A stretch of 64,000 nt of DNA from Botryosphaeria dothidea (GCA_011503125.2 WWBZ02000022.1:496001-560000), one strand, 5' to 3'. Counted from the stretch's first letter, positions 13,820 to 24,705 are shown. Numbers and translations are program-made. Notes: generated from the sequence alone by a model not told the origin.

Positions 13820-14310
13820 GGCACGTGATGGCTGGAAGACGGGCGGGTGAAGGAGAGTGGCAGTGGCTGGACTGTTAGCAAAATAAGAGGAGCTCTGTGT
13901 TGTTGCCTTGGGAGGCTGCAGGGCGCGTCCCTGCAGCCACGACCGGGGCTTCGGTTCATGACGACATAGCTGACCACCACCAACTTCAATACCAACACCA
14001 ACACCACAGGCTTGTTTCGACTTAAGCTTCAGCCCTCCCCATCCGTGTGGCTATTTCCCCGATTTTCGGCTCGGTCCAGCGTTCCGAGCGAGTCTATAGC
14101 AGCCACCAACCCGCAAAAGAAGCGCGCGGCTTCTGCTTTTCCCGTTTGGGGGCCTTTCACAGCCCAGGTGGCTGAAACAACCACCCTTTCCTGGATCAAC
14201 AGACTTCGTTCCTTCCATAGTTTTCCGTCACGAAACATCTGAAGCCAAAGTGCCCACTACCCTTTGCACTTGGAGCAATCTTCACTGACCACGCCTACTG
14301 TAGGATTATT

Positions 14311-14342
14311 GATTGCCAAAATGGGATTGCCAAAATGGGATT
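14311..14342. repeat. 14-nt tandem repeat
   Basis: The unit GATTGCCAAAATGG occurs twice head to tail and is followed by GATT. It lies about 390 bases upstream of the SGNH hydrolase start. Confidence 0.8.
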
Positions 14343-14604
14343 CCACAAAGCCCCCAACACTGCAAGTCCAGTCTACCTTAAATTTCCCAGCCGCGTCAGG
14401 CCTCCTAAGCCATAGAGAGACTCTCCCGTCCTGAGCCCGGCATTTTGCTCTACTGCCTTCGAGTGAAGCGTGGATATCCCCCGGACATCATCAGCTACTG
14501 GTTCCTCCTCGCAAACACCAACCTGTCAGACGGGCTGGTGGTGTTGGATTAATTTTCGAGAGACTAGACCTCACTTGAAGCTCAGAATGAGCTACCGTGA
14601 TGAA

Positions 14605-14610
14605 TATAAA
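14605..14610 (+). promoter_or_regulatory. TATA box candidate for SGNH hydrolase
   Basis: TATAAA in an A-rich setting, 119 bases before the ATG at 14729. The distance suits a fungal core promoter with a leader of roughly 60-90 bases. Confidence 0.45.
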
Positions 14611-14728
14611 ATGGACAGAAGCAGCAGGAAGAAGAGATCCACTCTGCACAGTCATTCGCTTCTTCTCCACTTCCACATCATTGTTGAAAGCTATCTTCTT
14701 TGTTGTCAATCATTAATCATTTACCATC

Positions 14729-16722
14729 ATGATCATATCCAGTAACACGCTGCCGACTTTACTACTTGCATCAGTCGCAAGCGCATCAGTCTTGCGTAGA
14801 CAAGATGACGCTTCTTTGTCGTCTGCGGTGGCTGCTGCAGCCTCTTCCGCCTCACTGGGCCCCTATGCAAAACCAACTGAGGTCCATCTCCAGCCAGTAC
14901 ACATGGAGAATCCTGGGCTGACTCCCAAACAACAGGCAATCAGCAAGATTCTAGCGATTGGCGACTCGTACACAGCGGGCGTTGGATCAAACGGCCTCCC
15001 GGACCACATCGATGGCTCTTACAGCTGCAGTCGATACACCCAAGCCTGGCCGCTTCAGCTGCAGGGAAATGGTGACTGGTCGCAGTTCAACGGCGATACT
15101 CGTCCAGAAGTTACATTTGGTGCCTGTACTGGAGCCAAGATGGACGACGTCATGCAGAAGCAGCTGAATCAGGGCGATCCGAACCCGAACCTCGAATATA
15201 CGAACATTGGCAAGCCGCAAATTGCTGTCATGACCGTATCTGGCAACGACGCTGAGTTCGGCGCGTAAGTAGCCCAGCGGCCTCGAGGGTGTTGTCGCAT
15301 GCCTTCACCTTTGGGAGTGCAGTCTTTCATCCGGATGTGAATGTAGTTGGTATTCCTGACCATTTGCACCTGGATGAGTACTTCGATTCCTCACGGTAGT
15401 AGCACGCTCAATACTGTTGATGTCGGAATTCGCGCTTCGACTAAGGATAGTGGCTGACCTATCACAGTGCCATCAATGACTGCATTCTTCGAGCATGGCT
15501 GCCAAGTGACTGCGACCAGACGCTGACCAGAATCGGCAACGAAATCAACGATACACCATTCGAAAACAAGCTGATCGACACCCTCATTCATGTCATGGCT
15601 GCCGGTAGACAAGCTGGAGGTACCAATCCTCCCGAGGCTTTCCAGATCTACATTGCTGGCTACGTAGGCTTCTGGAATCATGACAATCCCGCCTGTGACG
15701 ACGTCTCGTTCGGGTACTGGCGATGGTCCAAACCGAAGTTGACGAGGGATCTCCGCAAGCGTATGAACGATCTGGTGGACCAGCTGAACGGCGTGATCAA
15801 GTCGGTCGCAACCCAGATGTCTGGTCTCGGTGTGATCTACGTCGAGGGCTTCCAGACTACGTACGAGAAGCACCGTTTCTGTGAGCCTCCGGATGAAGCA
15901 GACTACCTCGCCTCGCCCATCGGCAAGAAGACCTGGTTCTGGCACCTTGATTCACCCAACCTGATTAACGGCGGCGAAGGACCGGATGCTGCATCCACCG
16001 AAGGCTTCGAAGACCGCGCGCAGGAGGTCATCGACCGCCTTATTCCGGACAAGGCTCAGCAGGACTCCCTCAGTGAGTCCAACCCTCCGTGGAACCTGGA
16101 CGCGTTCAAGAGCGAGGAAGCATTCTACGCTGCGCTCGACACCGCCATCGGCAACGACACCGAAGTCCGCATCAACCTGGACGAGGGCACCAAGCGCATC
16201 TTCCACCCCAAGGGCTCGGCCTACACGCCCTACTCGGACGCGTTCCTGCAAGCCATCCGCAACAACCGCAACCCCGTCAACGCGGCCTCGCCGTCTCCCA
16301 CGCCCTCGCCCTCGCCCACGCAGCCCGCGCCCTATGCGACCGGCACTTGCAGCTTCCACCTTAATGAGTACGAGGCGCCGTGCGTGACCGACTCGAAGGA
16401 CCTCTCGGCCGACATCGTGCTCAAGGACAACGCGGGCACCGAGATCGGCAACACCAACGGCAACAAGGGCATCAACGACGGCGCCTCGCTGTTCCTCGAC
16501 AGCAAGCTGCCATCGCAGCTGGTCGTGACGGGCGAGCACAGCGGCGACTACGTCCAGTTCACCTACGGCGACCTGTCGTGGACCAACACCGAGCCCAAGA
16601 AGGACGGAGATGTGACGCTAGCGTACTGCAACAGCGGCGGCTGGGACCCCAGGGAGGGTCCGGTGTGTGGACGTGTTACGCAGTCATCGAAGAGGCAGAT
16701 GGACTGCTATTTCCGGTGCTGA
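14729..16722 (+). CDS. secreted SGNH/GDSL hydrolase with C-terminal cysteine module
   Basis: Secreted esterase/lipase-type protein of 596 aa from exons 14729-15264 and 15468-16722 (phase-2 intron, 203 nt). A signal peptide covers about residues 1-20, followed by a dibasic RR. The SGNH blocks are visible: GDSYTAG with nucleophile Ser80, SGNDAEFG (Asn173) and the late His425 in IFHPKGSAY. A Ser-Pro-Thr linker (about 455-472) leads to a tail of about 120 residues with Cys pairs and the phrase NSGGWDPREGPVC. That tail looks like a separate module of fungal secreted proteins, which I cannot name. The intron holds an inverted-repeat element (15313-15395) and is much longer than most introns here. 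Family members cleave ester bonds in lipids or polysaccharide decorations; the substrate is unknown. Confidence 0.85.
15313..15395. mobile_element. MITE-like inverted repeat inside the hydrolase intron
   Basis: The right arm, read on the minus strand, carries GAATCGAAGTACTCATCC followed by AGGTGCAAATG, close to the family consensus. The left arm has TTTCATCCGGATG then TGAATG. The spacer is about 17 bases. The copy lies wholly within the 203-nt intron, between donor 15265 and acceptor 15467. Confidence 0.6.
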
Positions 16723-17323
16723 GCACTGGAGCGGAGGAATCGCTTCTTTTCTTGAATTCTGATGTCTTCCTAAATGAGTGAATTCGGCCTGCGGTGCAGG
16801 ATTTGTTTAGGAGCAACGTCATAGTACCAGAAGAATGATATTAAACACGTTTTTTTTGTTCTAAAAGTACGCTTATTGAATTCCTCTGTTAAATCTGAAT
16901 TTGAAGATAACCCAGGAATACTTGAAAGCTGCTCCATGGGGAGTTGAATCATCCGTCCGGATAGATTCATCACCAGAAATACAAGACACTTGCGTCCCGA
17001 CGAATGAATCCACTCCCCACTAGATCGATTTTGTTCGAGGCCTATGTCCCTAACCACAGTGCCACTCTATAATACGTAGGGGACCACGGAACCACCAGAA
17101 AATGCACCGCTCAGGGTCCTTCGCAACCGCAACCACGGCTGGTACGCGCGCCCAATGAAAAATGACCAGCCAGTCAGCCAAAAGGAGAACAGAAACGAAC
17201 ATAAAAAGCTGCCTATCCTCTCGTTCTCTTTTCTTCTTGCCACTTTTAAGCTCCATTCAACAAAGCAAGAACAAGGGGACTTTCGTCCCCTCCCTCCACC
17301 CCCCCCCCAAAAAAAAAGTGAAA
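16723..17323. other. intergenic with one inverted-repeat element
   Basis: Region between two co-oriented secreted-protein genes. It contains the hairpin element at 16937-17019, a TATA-like ATAAAAAG near 17201, and a C-run followed by an A-run at about 17300-17318, just before the next start codon. Confidence 0.5.
16937..17019. mobile_element. MITE-like inverted repeat
   Basis: The arms begin TGGGGAGTTGAATCATCC on the plus strand and TGGGGAGTGGATTCATTC on the minus strand. Both continue into CGTC(C/G)GGA. About 83 bp in total, with roughly five mismatches over 24 paired bases. Same family as the elements at 22.4 and 62.7 kb. Confidence 0.65.
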
Positions 17324-17911
17324 ATGAAGCTCACGACGACGACCATCTTCGCCACCATCTTCGCCCTCCTCGGCTCCGGTCTCGCGAGCGCCATCTCCCC
17401 CTTGGCCCGCATCACCACCGAGCAGCGCAACCAAAACGCACCGACGGAGCCGTCGTGCCGCGAGCACGGCAACCCCCACCGTATCGTCACGCCCCACGAC
17501 GGCCCGGCCTCCTCCACCGCCGTTGAGACGGCCGCCGCCGAGCCGCACGCGAAGCGGAACGGGCCGTGGAAGCCGTTCAGCGGGCCGCCGCCCTACTTCC
17601 GGGCGGACAACGGCAACGAGGATGCGGCGTGGCAGCAGGGGCTGCAGTGGATGGAGTGCGAGAGCCAGTGCGGCTTGGACATGCGGTACACCGGCTGGGA
17701 CGTGTCGGTCAAGTGCTACGACTGCAGGGATCGCGGGTGGACGCGGGGCATGGTCGACCTGGAGAAGCTCAAGAGGTTCATCACGGACGAGTACATCGAC
17801 GCCGCGCGGCGCAAGTGGGGCCGGATGGATGGCGAGCTCGAGGAGCGGACCAGGCTGTTGATCGAGAAAAAAATCGAGGAGACCAAGAGGTTCTACGTTG
17901 TAGACGGATGA
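17324..17911 (+). CDS. small secreted cysteine-containing protein
   Basis: Protein of 195 aa, not recognised. The frame is open upstream to 17162, but the ATG at 17324 directly begins a clean signal peptide (MKLTTTTIFATIFALLGSGL, cleavage near ASA-I), so I chose that start. A Kex2-like KR follows in EPHAKRN. The mature part has five Cys (first at residue 45, then MECESQC and KCYDC) and a charged, probably helical C-terminus of about 60 residues rich in Glu, Arg and Lys. GC content is high and codon use is C/G-ending, like its neighbours. Size, secretion and Cys content would fit a candidate effector, but no motif proves this. It lies 0.6 kb downstream of the SGNH hydrolase on the same strand. 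Confidence 0.7.
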   Translation: MKLTTTTIFATIFALLGSGLASAISPLARITTEQRNQNAPTEPSCREHGNPHRIVTPHDGPASSTAVETAAAEPHAKRNGPWKPFSGPPPYFRADNGNEDAAWQQGLQWMECESQCGLDMRYTGWDVSVKCYDCRDRGWTRGMVDLEKLKRFITDEYIDAARRKWGRMDGELEERTRLLIEKKIEETKRFYVVDG

Positions 17912-18178
17912 TGGCTATTTTCAAATCCTTTTTAAAACAAACTAGTGTGCGTTCAGAAAATCATGCCGAAATGCACGGGGATGCCAATTCGAAGACTTCG
18001 GGAAAGCAATCAAGAAAACATGTAGATACGGAAAAAAAAATTGCATTCGCGTTGCTGATAGCGCTTCGAACTCGTTGAATGCTGCTCCAACAGGTGATTC
18101 TCATCAAACGCCATTCCTAATGCATAAACTCAGCATGCTCCTCTCTACTCTTGTCTAAAACACCTTATCTCCCTCTAT

Positions 18179-19576
18179 CTACAACTCCTTCTTTCCCCCT
18201 GCCTGAGCAGCAGCCTCCAGCTTCGCCTTCTCTTTCAGCTTCTTCTCGCGCCTGTTAATAGCGGCCTCCGCGCCGATGCCGCCGAACACGAGGCCGACGC
18301 CCAGCCACTGCATGCCCTGAATGCTGTGGCCGAACCACAACACCGACAGCACCATTGTCAGCATCTTACGGGTCACGGTGACGGTGACGAGTAGCAGGGA
18401 CGAAAAGTGGGACAGGGTGTAGACTGTTGGAAAGAATCTTGTTAGCGGAACCATTTACCAAAAAAAAAAAAGAAAATGTGGATGTGGACCAAAACTCACA
18501 AATGAACACCTGACCCACGGCGCCACAGGCGGCGAACGAGAGCACATCCCAGCCCACCTGCGGGTAACGGGTCACGAAACTCAACGCTTCCTGCAGCTCG
18601 CCGCCATCGGCCGCCGACATGCCGAAGAAGGCGCCGACAGGGGTCTGCGCGATGTAGGGCGAGAGCAGCAGGTAGGCAGAGGTCAAGATGGTGGACATTA
18701 TGTTCTGGGCGCACATCATCTGCGGGCCGGAGAAGGGCTTAAAGGCAGTGAAGATGTGGTCCTGGGTCGAGTTGGTCAGGCCGTCGAAGAGCAGGTTGAT
18801 GCCCAGCAGCAGTAGACCCCATGTCGTGTTGTTGCCCACGCTGGTGTGCTTGCCCGCCTTCTTGGCCGTCGACGGGTGGTGCAGGGTGAAGACGGCGACG
18901 CCCAGGGTGACGAGCGCTACTACGGCGTACTTGTACAGCGGATATCGCTTGCGGAAGACCGTCAGGTGCAGGAACATGACGGGCAGCAGCTTGCAGCTCT
19001 TGGCCAGGATGAAGGTGACATAGTCAATGTACTTGAGGCTGGCGTAGCCGAAGGGCGAGGCTAGCGACGACGTCACGGCGACGAGAGCCAGCGGGAAGAA
19101 GATGCTGCGCGAGGGAAAGATGGCCGGGACGGGCCCGTGCGAGGGCTTGGACGAGAGCAGGTACACGTAGCCCGTCAGGGCGGCGAAGGCTGACTGCACG
19201 GTGTTTAGGAAGATGGAGTAGGTGAAGGTCTCGGGTGCGGCGGGCGGGCCGTAGCGCGTTGTGGTGATGCGCTCCTGGAGGAGGGCCCAGGACAAACTGG
19301 TTAAGGAAATCGGATGTCAGCGCTGCCGAATGCCTTGCATCTGTCGAGTACGCGCACGCGCGCATGCTCGTGGTGTCCTTACAATGAGGCGTATATGCCG
19401 GCGACGCAGATAACCAGCTCGGCGACGCCGGCTTGCTTCTGGGCCGGCGGTGGTGTTGCACCTGGCTTGGTACTGCCATTTGCGAGGGAGCCGTTCGGCG
19501 ATTTCGCGTCATGCTGGGCGATTGCACCATTGCCGTTCTGGGGCTCTTGAGACTGCGAGGGCTTCTTACGCGCCAT
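18179..19576 (-). CDS. HUT1: UDP-galactose transporter homolog HUT1
   Basis: ER nucleotide-sugar transporter of the SLC35B1/HUT1 family, 411 aa. Exons on the minus strand are 19576-19383, 19296-18500 and 18423-18179, with introns of 86 and 76 nt. The N-terminus is a Ser/Pro/Gln-rich cytosolic tail of about 50 residues. About ten hydrophobic helices follow, with family phrases GYASLKYIDYVTFILAKSCK, NLLFDGLTNSTQD and QVFIFYTLSHFSSLLLVTVT (the last is restored only by splicing). The C-terminus ends in KKEL. This is a KKXX dilysine signal, which retrieves membrane proteins from Golgi to ER. Known family members import UDP-sugars or adenine nucleotides into the ER lumen; the substrate here is not visible. 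The assignment is secure. Confidence 0.95.
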
Positions 19577-20347
19577 GTCGTAGCTGTGCGGAGGCAGGGG
19601 TGGGGAGCGGATGTGCGACGATCGGAGACGTCTTAGAGAAAGGATGCGCGCGACCTATCGGAACCGGGCGGCGGAACGGCGTCGGAATGAGGGTAAGGAG
19701 CGTGTCGAGGGCCTAGCCTAGCGGGAAAGCGTCGTCATCATCTTGGGAGCGACGGGGAGTAAGAGCAGCGGAGGGCGGATTTTAAAGCGAGGCTTTGATT
19801 ACCTGCAGATGTCGATAGGTGGCATCAAGCAGGTGCGGCACTAAGGTCAAGCTTCTGCCGATCCCCGCGCCGCCTTCAGCCCCAACGCCCCACCGGCCAG
19901 GAGCTTAAATTAAAATAGACTGCATGCCTCAGGCACCATCTGACCTCGTCTTAGCCCGCATATATGTGCAGGCGTCTGAACCACACCCAGCAACTTGATG
20001 GAAATGGCAGAGACTGTGAATGCGATCAATTGCTGCTCGCTGGAAATGTTCATTCGCTATTACCCAATAAGCGCCATGGACCTTCCGTTTCTAGTAACCC
20101 GCTATTCTACTCCTTTCGGAAGTTCGAGATGAAGGTCGTTAGGCTGTGATATAAGGAAGCTCAAGCAAACATCGTGCCACGTATCAAGACGAAATGGTCC
20201 AATATGCAGGACTTAGAACTCGATTTCAATATCGATGCCTGTCGAGTGCTGGACTAAAAGCTAAGATTCCCAATCCAAGTCCGTGATGTAAGAGCCATGA
20301 TATTCCATCAGCCCGATTATAGTCTGTGAGCCTTCATCTCCGTTATA
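19577..20347. other. intergenic, no gene seen
   Basis: Upstream of HUT1 and downstream of the next minus-strand gene. GC-rich near HUT1, more AT-rich from 19.9 kb. No repeat or RNA gene seen. Confidence 0.5.
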
Positions 20348-20351
20348 TCAC

Positions 20352-20384
<33 letters not shown>

Positions 20385-21927
20385 CAATCCTCGAAGCGCA
20401 GCCAGGCCAGGTCACGAGACTTCTTGCGCTGGCCTTCAGCGACCGCGTCCTCAGCAGCAGTCACACCACCAGCAGGGCAACGCATCTCCTTTTCCTTCTT
20501 CTTCAGCTCCTCGATTCTGTTCTTGAACAGGTACCACAGCGGGGAAAAGTCCCACTTGATATCTTCGAGGCTGCGAACATAACCACGCTCGGCCCTCCAG
20601 TCCTGCAGCATCTCGCGCTGGCGGCGGATCAGCGCCCTATTGCGGGATGAGCCGGTCATGTTCTTCCTGTGGTTGGCAAGGAACGTTCTCTTCCGAAACG
20701 CCTTGAGCACATGATCATGGACACGATCATTGACTGAAAAGCTCTGTCAGTGTAGTAGGTTCCAACCACCATCTACCGGGGACAATCTGAAGCCTTCAAC
20801 TGAAGATGGTGCTGGGAAAGTCTGAAAAAAAAAACCATCGAATGGACAGTAGGGAAAGGATACTCACTGTACAGCCTGACGCCGTTACCAGCGTGGATTG
20901 GTGGCATAACCTGCGCACACATCCTGACGGCCTTGTTTGCCGTCGCAACCTCACGGAAGACCCATCCTACAATATCCACAACCACGTAGCGCGGCTCGAA
21001 CCCCTCAGTTGCATCAATCATCTCGACCTCATCGTCGCTGTCGTCGCTGATGATGATCACGTCCACCTGATCACTGTTCTTCTTCAGGCGCTTGGCCGAG
21101 CCTTGAATATTCTTGCCCTTCTGGTTGCCCGTGGGGTTGCTCTTACTGGCATGGTCCTTCTTGACGTTGCCGGTGCTGCTGTTGATACTGCCATTAGCGC
21201 GACCGTTTTTGTTGTCATTCTCGTAAGAGTCAGTGTAATAACTGTCATTCCGCAGTGGACGGGTGCTCACCTTTGAGCGCTTGCGAGCGATATGCGAAGG
21301 GATCTTGATGCTATTGCAGAGGTTGACGATGAACTGGGGCAGGCGCCCACTACCACCACGGTAAGCAGCGATGGCTTCAGCTTCGGCCTTGCTCTGAGCC
21401 TCGTTGACAGCGGGATACTTGACGATGATCTGAGAGTTGCTGACGAAGGCCCGGGCGTTGAGCTGAGCATTGTTGGCAAAGCTCGGAACGTTCAATTGGG
21501 TATTGTTGGCAACGAAGTTCTCGGCGTTGCGCTGAATGGTGAGGCTGCGGTCAGGCATATCAACCTCGAACACCCTGTTCAGACCGGTATTGATGTTCAC
21601 GTTCTCATTCACAGCGCGGCTGTTGATAGCAGATGGCGTCGGAGCGGGTAGACCAGCGACAGCGTCGCGGGCAACGGTGGGAGGGGCAGGAAGCTGCGGA
21701 CCGGTATCAGACATGGGAGTAAGACCGTCGCCGCCGATGCTGGCAATGGTCACGCTGGAAGATCTAGTGCTCTTCGAATCGGCAACGCTCGTCGTGGGCA
21801 TAATCCACAAGATCTCGAGGGCGTCAGGGAAGTTGTTGCGAGCGGCGGCAATAGCAGCGGGTGGGCACTCGTTCGGGCTCATGAGCGCGAGCTTGGCTCG
21901 AAGGATCTCGATGTTGGGGCGCGGCAT
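20348..21927 (-). CDS. unknown protein with SIM-like motif and poly-Asp tail
   Basis: Protein of 481 aa, not recognised. Exons on the minus strand are 21927-20868 and 20733-20348, with a 134-nt intron. I prefer the ATG at 21927 (MPRPNIEILRAKLALMSPNE); an in-frame ATG at 22056 would add 43 Ser/Thr-rich residues. The middle repeats Asn-rich phrases (NNTQLN, NNAQLN). Residues 288-300 read VDVIIISDDSDDE, a classic layout for a SUMO-interacting motif. The second half, with RYVVVDIVGWVFREVATANKAV and a basic stretch FRKRTFLANHRKN, looks folded. The tail is a run of Asp encoded by an ATC/GAT microsatellite at 20350-20388. A nuclear role is inference from the SIM and charged segments. Confidence 0.6.
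20350..20388. repeat. ATC/GAT trinucleotide microsatellite in coding sequence
   Basis: About a dozen TCA/ATC units encode a poly-Asp run on the minus strand, at the extreme C-terminus of the unknown protein. Such runs commonly vary in length between strains. Confidence 0.85.
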
Positions 21928-22056
21928 CGTGAAAGCGTGATGTTCAGATCTTTTCGACAGGCGGAGGCGTTGGGTTGTTGCAGAGGTCGGAAAGCTGGTT
22001 GACGTTGGTGCGCTGTTGCGCGAACGAGCTGGAAGAAGTGTGTGGGAGCTGGGCAT

Positions 22057-23339
22057 GACAAGGAAAGAAGGAACGAGGAAGGGTGGTAGAAAACTTGGAA
22101 GCTGCTTGAAGCAGCAGGTAGAAAAACTGGACTGAGGAACCTAAGCGAGGTCGATTCAAGGTGAAGCCGCTGCGTGCCACTCATACTCGAAGCGCTCTAA
22201 TTCATGTGACAACTATCTAGCTGCACCTCTTCAGTATCAAAAGTTTCCTTGTCAGTCCACGGAGATTGAGGCCATACGAGAGCTTCGATCAATGGCGGCA
22301 TTATGGACCTTTGTAGATACTGTTTTCCCATGCCAAAGACCAGGAATGTCGAGCCTCAATGTATTGCAATGGCAAGCGTAAGTATGCATATAGAGCTAGA
22401 TCAGTCATCCGGATGCAAATGACACTGATCTTTTCGAACAGATTCGTCTGGACGACTGTTTCAACTCCGTATCCAAATGGCCGTGCTATTGATCGTGATC
22501 GCTGACGAACTTCTAATTTTTCGCGCGGATAGAACAGCTTCAAAAGAATTAGTAGACTGTGCATCAAACTTCAAAGACTCCTCCGTTCGCGGACGGTAAT
22601 AGTCTAACTTAGACAGCACACGCGGCAGGAACATCGAGTTGCTGAGATCGGCTAGCCTCTGCCAGCTTTTCCTGTTCATCCATGTCAGCGCACAGAACGT
22701 CAGTGGAGCAATGATTCTTCTGCATTATTCAATAGAGTTGTCTTCCGATTGTCCTTTCATTCGTTATTTACAAGGTCATAATCAATTTGCCAGCTCGCTC
22801 TAGCTGACGGAGAGTGAGTAGTGCCCCTGTAGATCATGCGAATGAAGAGAAAGGGGCCAGGATGTCGGGAATAAGAAAGGGCAAGTGTGTTATCGAGAGC
22901 TAAGAGATTGTTCGAGACAAAGGTGTTTTTGAGAGTTTGCGTGTGATTTGTGTTGGAGCGAGGTGTGGGGAGATAGTCTTCTCTGGCGGATCTTGGCCAG
23001 AGCCAACCATTTTCAGAAGAAAGACAGCGAGCCTGAATGCTGACGTCCATTCGCTTCGCGCGGATTGGCGAAGGGTAAACGTGCGGATATCAAGACATAA
23101 ATCATGAAGTCGTAACCGCTCAACTTGCGAGAGGATTATGAGCTGAGAACATTGCCGGTCGAAGCACTAAGGAGATTGCTTTTGGATAATCATTGGAGAG
23201 CGAAGCCAGAAGACCCGAGGTCGCGAGACGACTGAAGGTCCATGAGCGGCTAGACGTAACTCCTTCGCCATGCTTGAGCATGGCTGGCATGGCAGTGCCA
23301 ACGAGATTCAAGTAAAGGTCCAGGTCCGCAAACACCGCC
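22057..23339. other. intergenic with one MITE-like element
   Basis: AT-richer than its surroundings. It carries the TA-flanked inverted repeat at 22393-22469. No reading frame of interest seen; the part from 23.1 kb is probably the 3' UTR of the KH gene. Confidence 0.5.
22393..22469. mobile_element. MITE-like inverted repeat, TA-flanked
   Basis: Left arm GAGCTAGATCAGTCATCC then GGATGCAAATG. Right arm, read on the minus strand, CGGAGTTGAAACAGTCGTCC then AGACGAA. A TA dinucleotide directly abuts both ends (22391-22392 and 22470-22471), as expected for a Tc1/mariner-type target duplication. Confidence 0.65.
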
Positions 23340-24511
23340 TTACTCTTGGGGTGCCTGGCTGCGGCGCATCTTCTCTGCCTCGAGGTTCTCGTAGAGGAGA
23401 TACAGGGCCTTCTCGTTGCTGCTGGGGCTGCCCATGATGGTGAACATGCGCTCGCCAGTCTCGTCATGGGGGGCCTTGGCAATGGAAATGCGGGCGCCAG
23501 AGCTCTTCCTGATCTCGCTGATTTTGCTGCCACCGCGACCGATGATGCAGCCAACCATGTCCGAGGGAATGCTGATGTTCTGAGTCTGAATCTCCTCACC
23601 ATCCTCAGTAGTGGTAGGCATGGGAGGACGTGAGGCGGCATCGGAACCAGAGCGGCGGCTGTACGTGGGGGAGTCACTGAAGTCATTGCCATGTCCGGTG
23701 CGGTTGTAAGAGCGGTTTCCGGCAAATCCGTTGCTGACGGGACCGGTTCCGGCTTGAACCCGGACAGCAGGGTTGTAGAGAACGGTGCCGTATCCGCGCT
23801 CGTGGTCGTCGATCAGGCACTTGCCAATCTCCCAAGTAGCCTTCTCAATACCCTCGGGTGTGCCTTGGATCTCGACGATGCGCTCGGTGGACTGGGGAAG
23901 CATTTCCTTCTGTGCAACCATGCGGACGCCGGAGGCATCCTGGATCTGCTTGATCTTCAGACCCTGGCGACCAATGATGGTGCCCATCTGATTGTGGGAA
24001 ATGAGCAGGCGAACGGCTACAGGCGTGGGCTGTTAGCACAGATCCAATGATGTTCGAGCGTCGCTTGCTGGGCTCATTACGAAATGGTAAATAAAAGACA
24101 GGGAATCCTGGACTTACGGTGAGTGCCGCTGGTGTTGATAACTCCGCCCATGCCGACCGAGGGCGCGCCTTCAAGCAAGCCCTTGGCAACGAGGTGGTAC
24201 GCTTTAGAGATGCCATTCAGAGCGCCGGTGACAGTGAGGACGCGGTCGTGAACGCCCGGAACGACCTTGCTGACGCCGGCGCGGACACCGGTCTCATCGC
24301 GCAGATTGGCGACATTCTGGCCGGCCTTGCCGATAATGACGCCAGCTTCCTTGGAGGAAACAATGGCGCGCAGAGTCAATTGCGCCTGGGCGTATTCCTC
24401 TTCGGTCCTGGGAATGGGTTCGCCGCCGTCGGTGGTGCTGAGGTGCGAGAACGACTGGGCGACGTCGTCAACACCAGCGGGAGCTTGCAGAGCGACTTCT
24501 TCGGCAGACAT
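23340..24511 (-). CDS. triple KH-domain RNA-binding protein (PBP2/Rnc1 type)
   Basis: Cytoplasmic or nuclear RNA-binding protein of 356 aa. Exons are 24511-24118 and 24016-23340 on the minus strand (101-nt intron). Three KH domains are clear from their GXXG loops: IIGKAG (GKAG at residues 61-64), TIIGRQG (147-150) and CIIGRGG in the last third. KH2 includes VRLLISHNQMG and VAQKEMLPQSTERIVEIQGT, a strongly conserved signature of fungal PBP2/Rnc1 proteins related to poly(C)-binding proteins. A low-complexity linker with GFAGNRSYNRTG separates KH2 and KH3. A nearby CAG would break the frame, so TAG at 24017 is the acceptor. Relatives stabilise particular mRNAs; targets here are unknown. The leader contains its own intron (24540-24705). 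Confidence 0.9.
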
Positions 24512-24539
24512 GGTGTCGAGAAAAAGGTCCGGCGATTTC

Positions 24540-24705
24540 CTAGAACAAAAAGTTCAGAGATATCCAATGGCGGATGGTGCGGCACGGTGGTGCAGGGCTG
24601 CGACGCGTCGGGAAGCCGTTATAGAGGAGGGGTGAAGGGAAGCTTGCGAGCGCGCGCTGCTTGCTGTTAGCCAGGTGTTTGCGAGCCTAAGCAAGCAGGA
24701 CTTAC
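24540..24705 (-). other. 5' UTR intron of the KH gene
   Basis: On the minus strand a strong donor CG|GTAAGTCC at 24705 and an acceptor TTCTAG ending at 24540 bracket 166 bases just ahead of the start codon at 24511. No ATG-initiated frame is involved. Confidence 0.55.

Larger units (their letters stand above)
13820..14728. other. divergent intergenic region of two secreted-protein genes
   Basis: Shared upstream region of the ML-like gene (minus) and the SGNH hydrolase gene (plus). It holds a 14-nt direct repeat (14311-14338) and a TATA-type box at 14605. No gene seen. Confidence 0.5.

Noticed and set aside
15952..16539. 195-codon antisense frame
   Set aside because: It lies fully opposite the SGNH hydrolase exon and is a shadow of its GC-rich codons.
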